The position numbers and the translations under genes are program-made. Below are positions 5,299 through 5,300 of a stretch of 5,300 bases of DNA, one piece after another; position 1 is the first letter of the stretch, and each line of letters begins with the position of its first letter. The stretch is from positions 1-5,300 of the forward strand of contig CAZJLP010000104.1 in assembly GCA_964546955.1 (NCBI GenBank), read 5' to 3'. Below the pieces are notes generated by a model, which saw only the letters and a program-made list of their open reading frames with translations, was not told where the DNA came from and searched no databases. The stretch comes from CAZJLP01 sp964546955. Lineage in GTDB: Bacteria > Verrucomicrobiota > Verrucomicrobiia > Opitutales > Opitutaceae.

Positions 5299-5300
5299 TC

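Larger units (their letters stand above)
5040..5300. other. Non-coding repeat-bearing region after lptE
   Basis: No open frame here resembles a protein, and none continues credibly past the window edge. The 261 bases hold, in order, a GC-rich hairpin, a triple 7-bp tandem repeat, the left arm of a 20-bp inverted repeat, about 110 bases of sequence without strong structure apart from small palindromes (CACGTG at 5167-5172, CGCAGCTGCG at 5177-5186), a REP-like hairpin and the right arm of the inverted repeat. This density of repeats is typical of an intergenic site colonised by REP or MITE-type elements. Confidence 0.6.

Noticed and set aside
5040..5300. Possible CRISPR array or small RNA gene in the 3' region
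   Set aside because: The repeats are one inverted pair and a 21-base tandem unit, without regularly spaced direct repeats; no promoter plus T-rich terminator defines an RNA gene.

Overview
The window is GC-rich and carries six recognisable protein genes, all on the + strand, in the order uppP, rpmF, plsX, fabH, bamD-like, lptE-like. No RNA gene, CRISPR array, transposase or phage gene is visible. The gene set (lipid II carrier recycling, phospholipid and fatty-acid initiation, two outer-membrane assembly factors) indicates a Gram-negative bacterium. GC-rich composition, an enlarged UppP, a cysteine-free BamD-like protein and the absence of Shine-Dalgarno sequences suggest a verrucomicrobial lineage, perhaps near Opitutaceae. 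That placement is inference from general familiarity and was not tested by a search.

Layout: 1-906 encodes UppP, possibly cut at its 5' end by the window edge. 907-1080 is a 174-bp spacer with a stem-loop just after uppP and two promoter-like sequences before rpmF. 1081-1260 encodes ribosomal protein L32 (59 aa). 1301-2356 is plsX, 2401-3393 fabH, 3402-4436 a bamD-like TPR gene and 4485-5039 an lptE-like lipoprotein gene. Gaps in this run are 40, 44, 8 and 48 bp, which fits one transcription unit. 5040-5300 has no credible gene. It holds a GC-rich hairpin directly after lptE, a triple 7-bp tandem repeat, a REP-like hairpin, and a perfect 20-bp inverted repeat whose arms bound a 182-bp segment.

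How the genes fit together: PlsX makes acyl-phosphate for phosphatidic acid synthesis and FabH starts fatty-acid chains. Their products become the phospholipid and lipid A acyl chains of the envelope. BamD and LptE then serve the two machines that put beta-barrel proteins and LPS into the outer membrane. UppP recycles the lipid carrier for peptidoglycan and surface glycans. L32 heads the run, as in the widespread rpmF-plsX-fabH cluster, and may tie envelope lipid synthesis to growth rate. The window is mostly conserved housekeeping sequence. I see no clear undescribed system; the least ordinary parts are the repeat-bearing 3' region, the soluble-type BamD and the leaders without ribosome binding sites.
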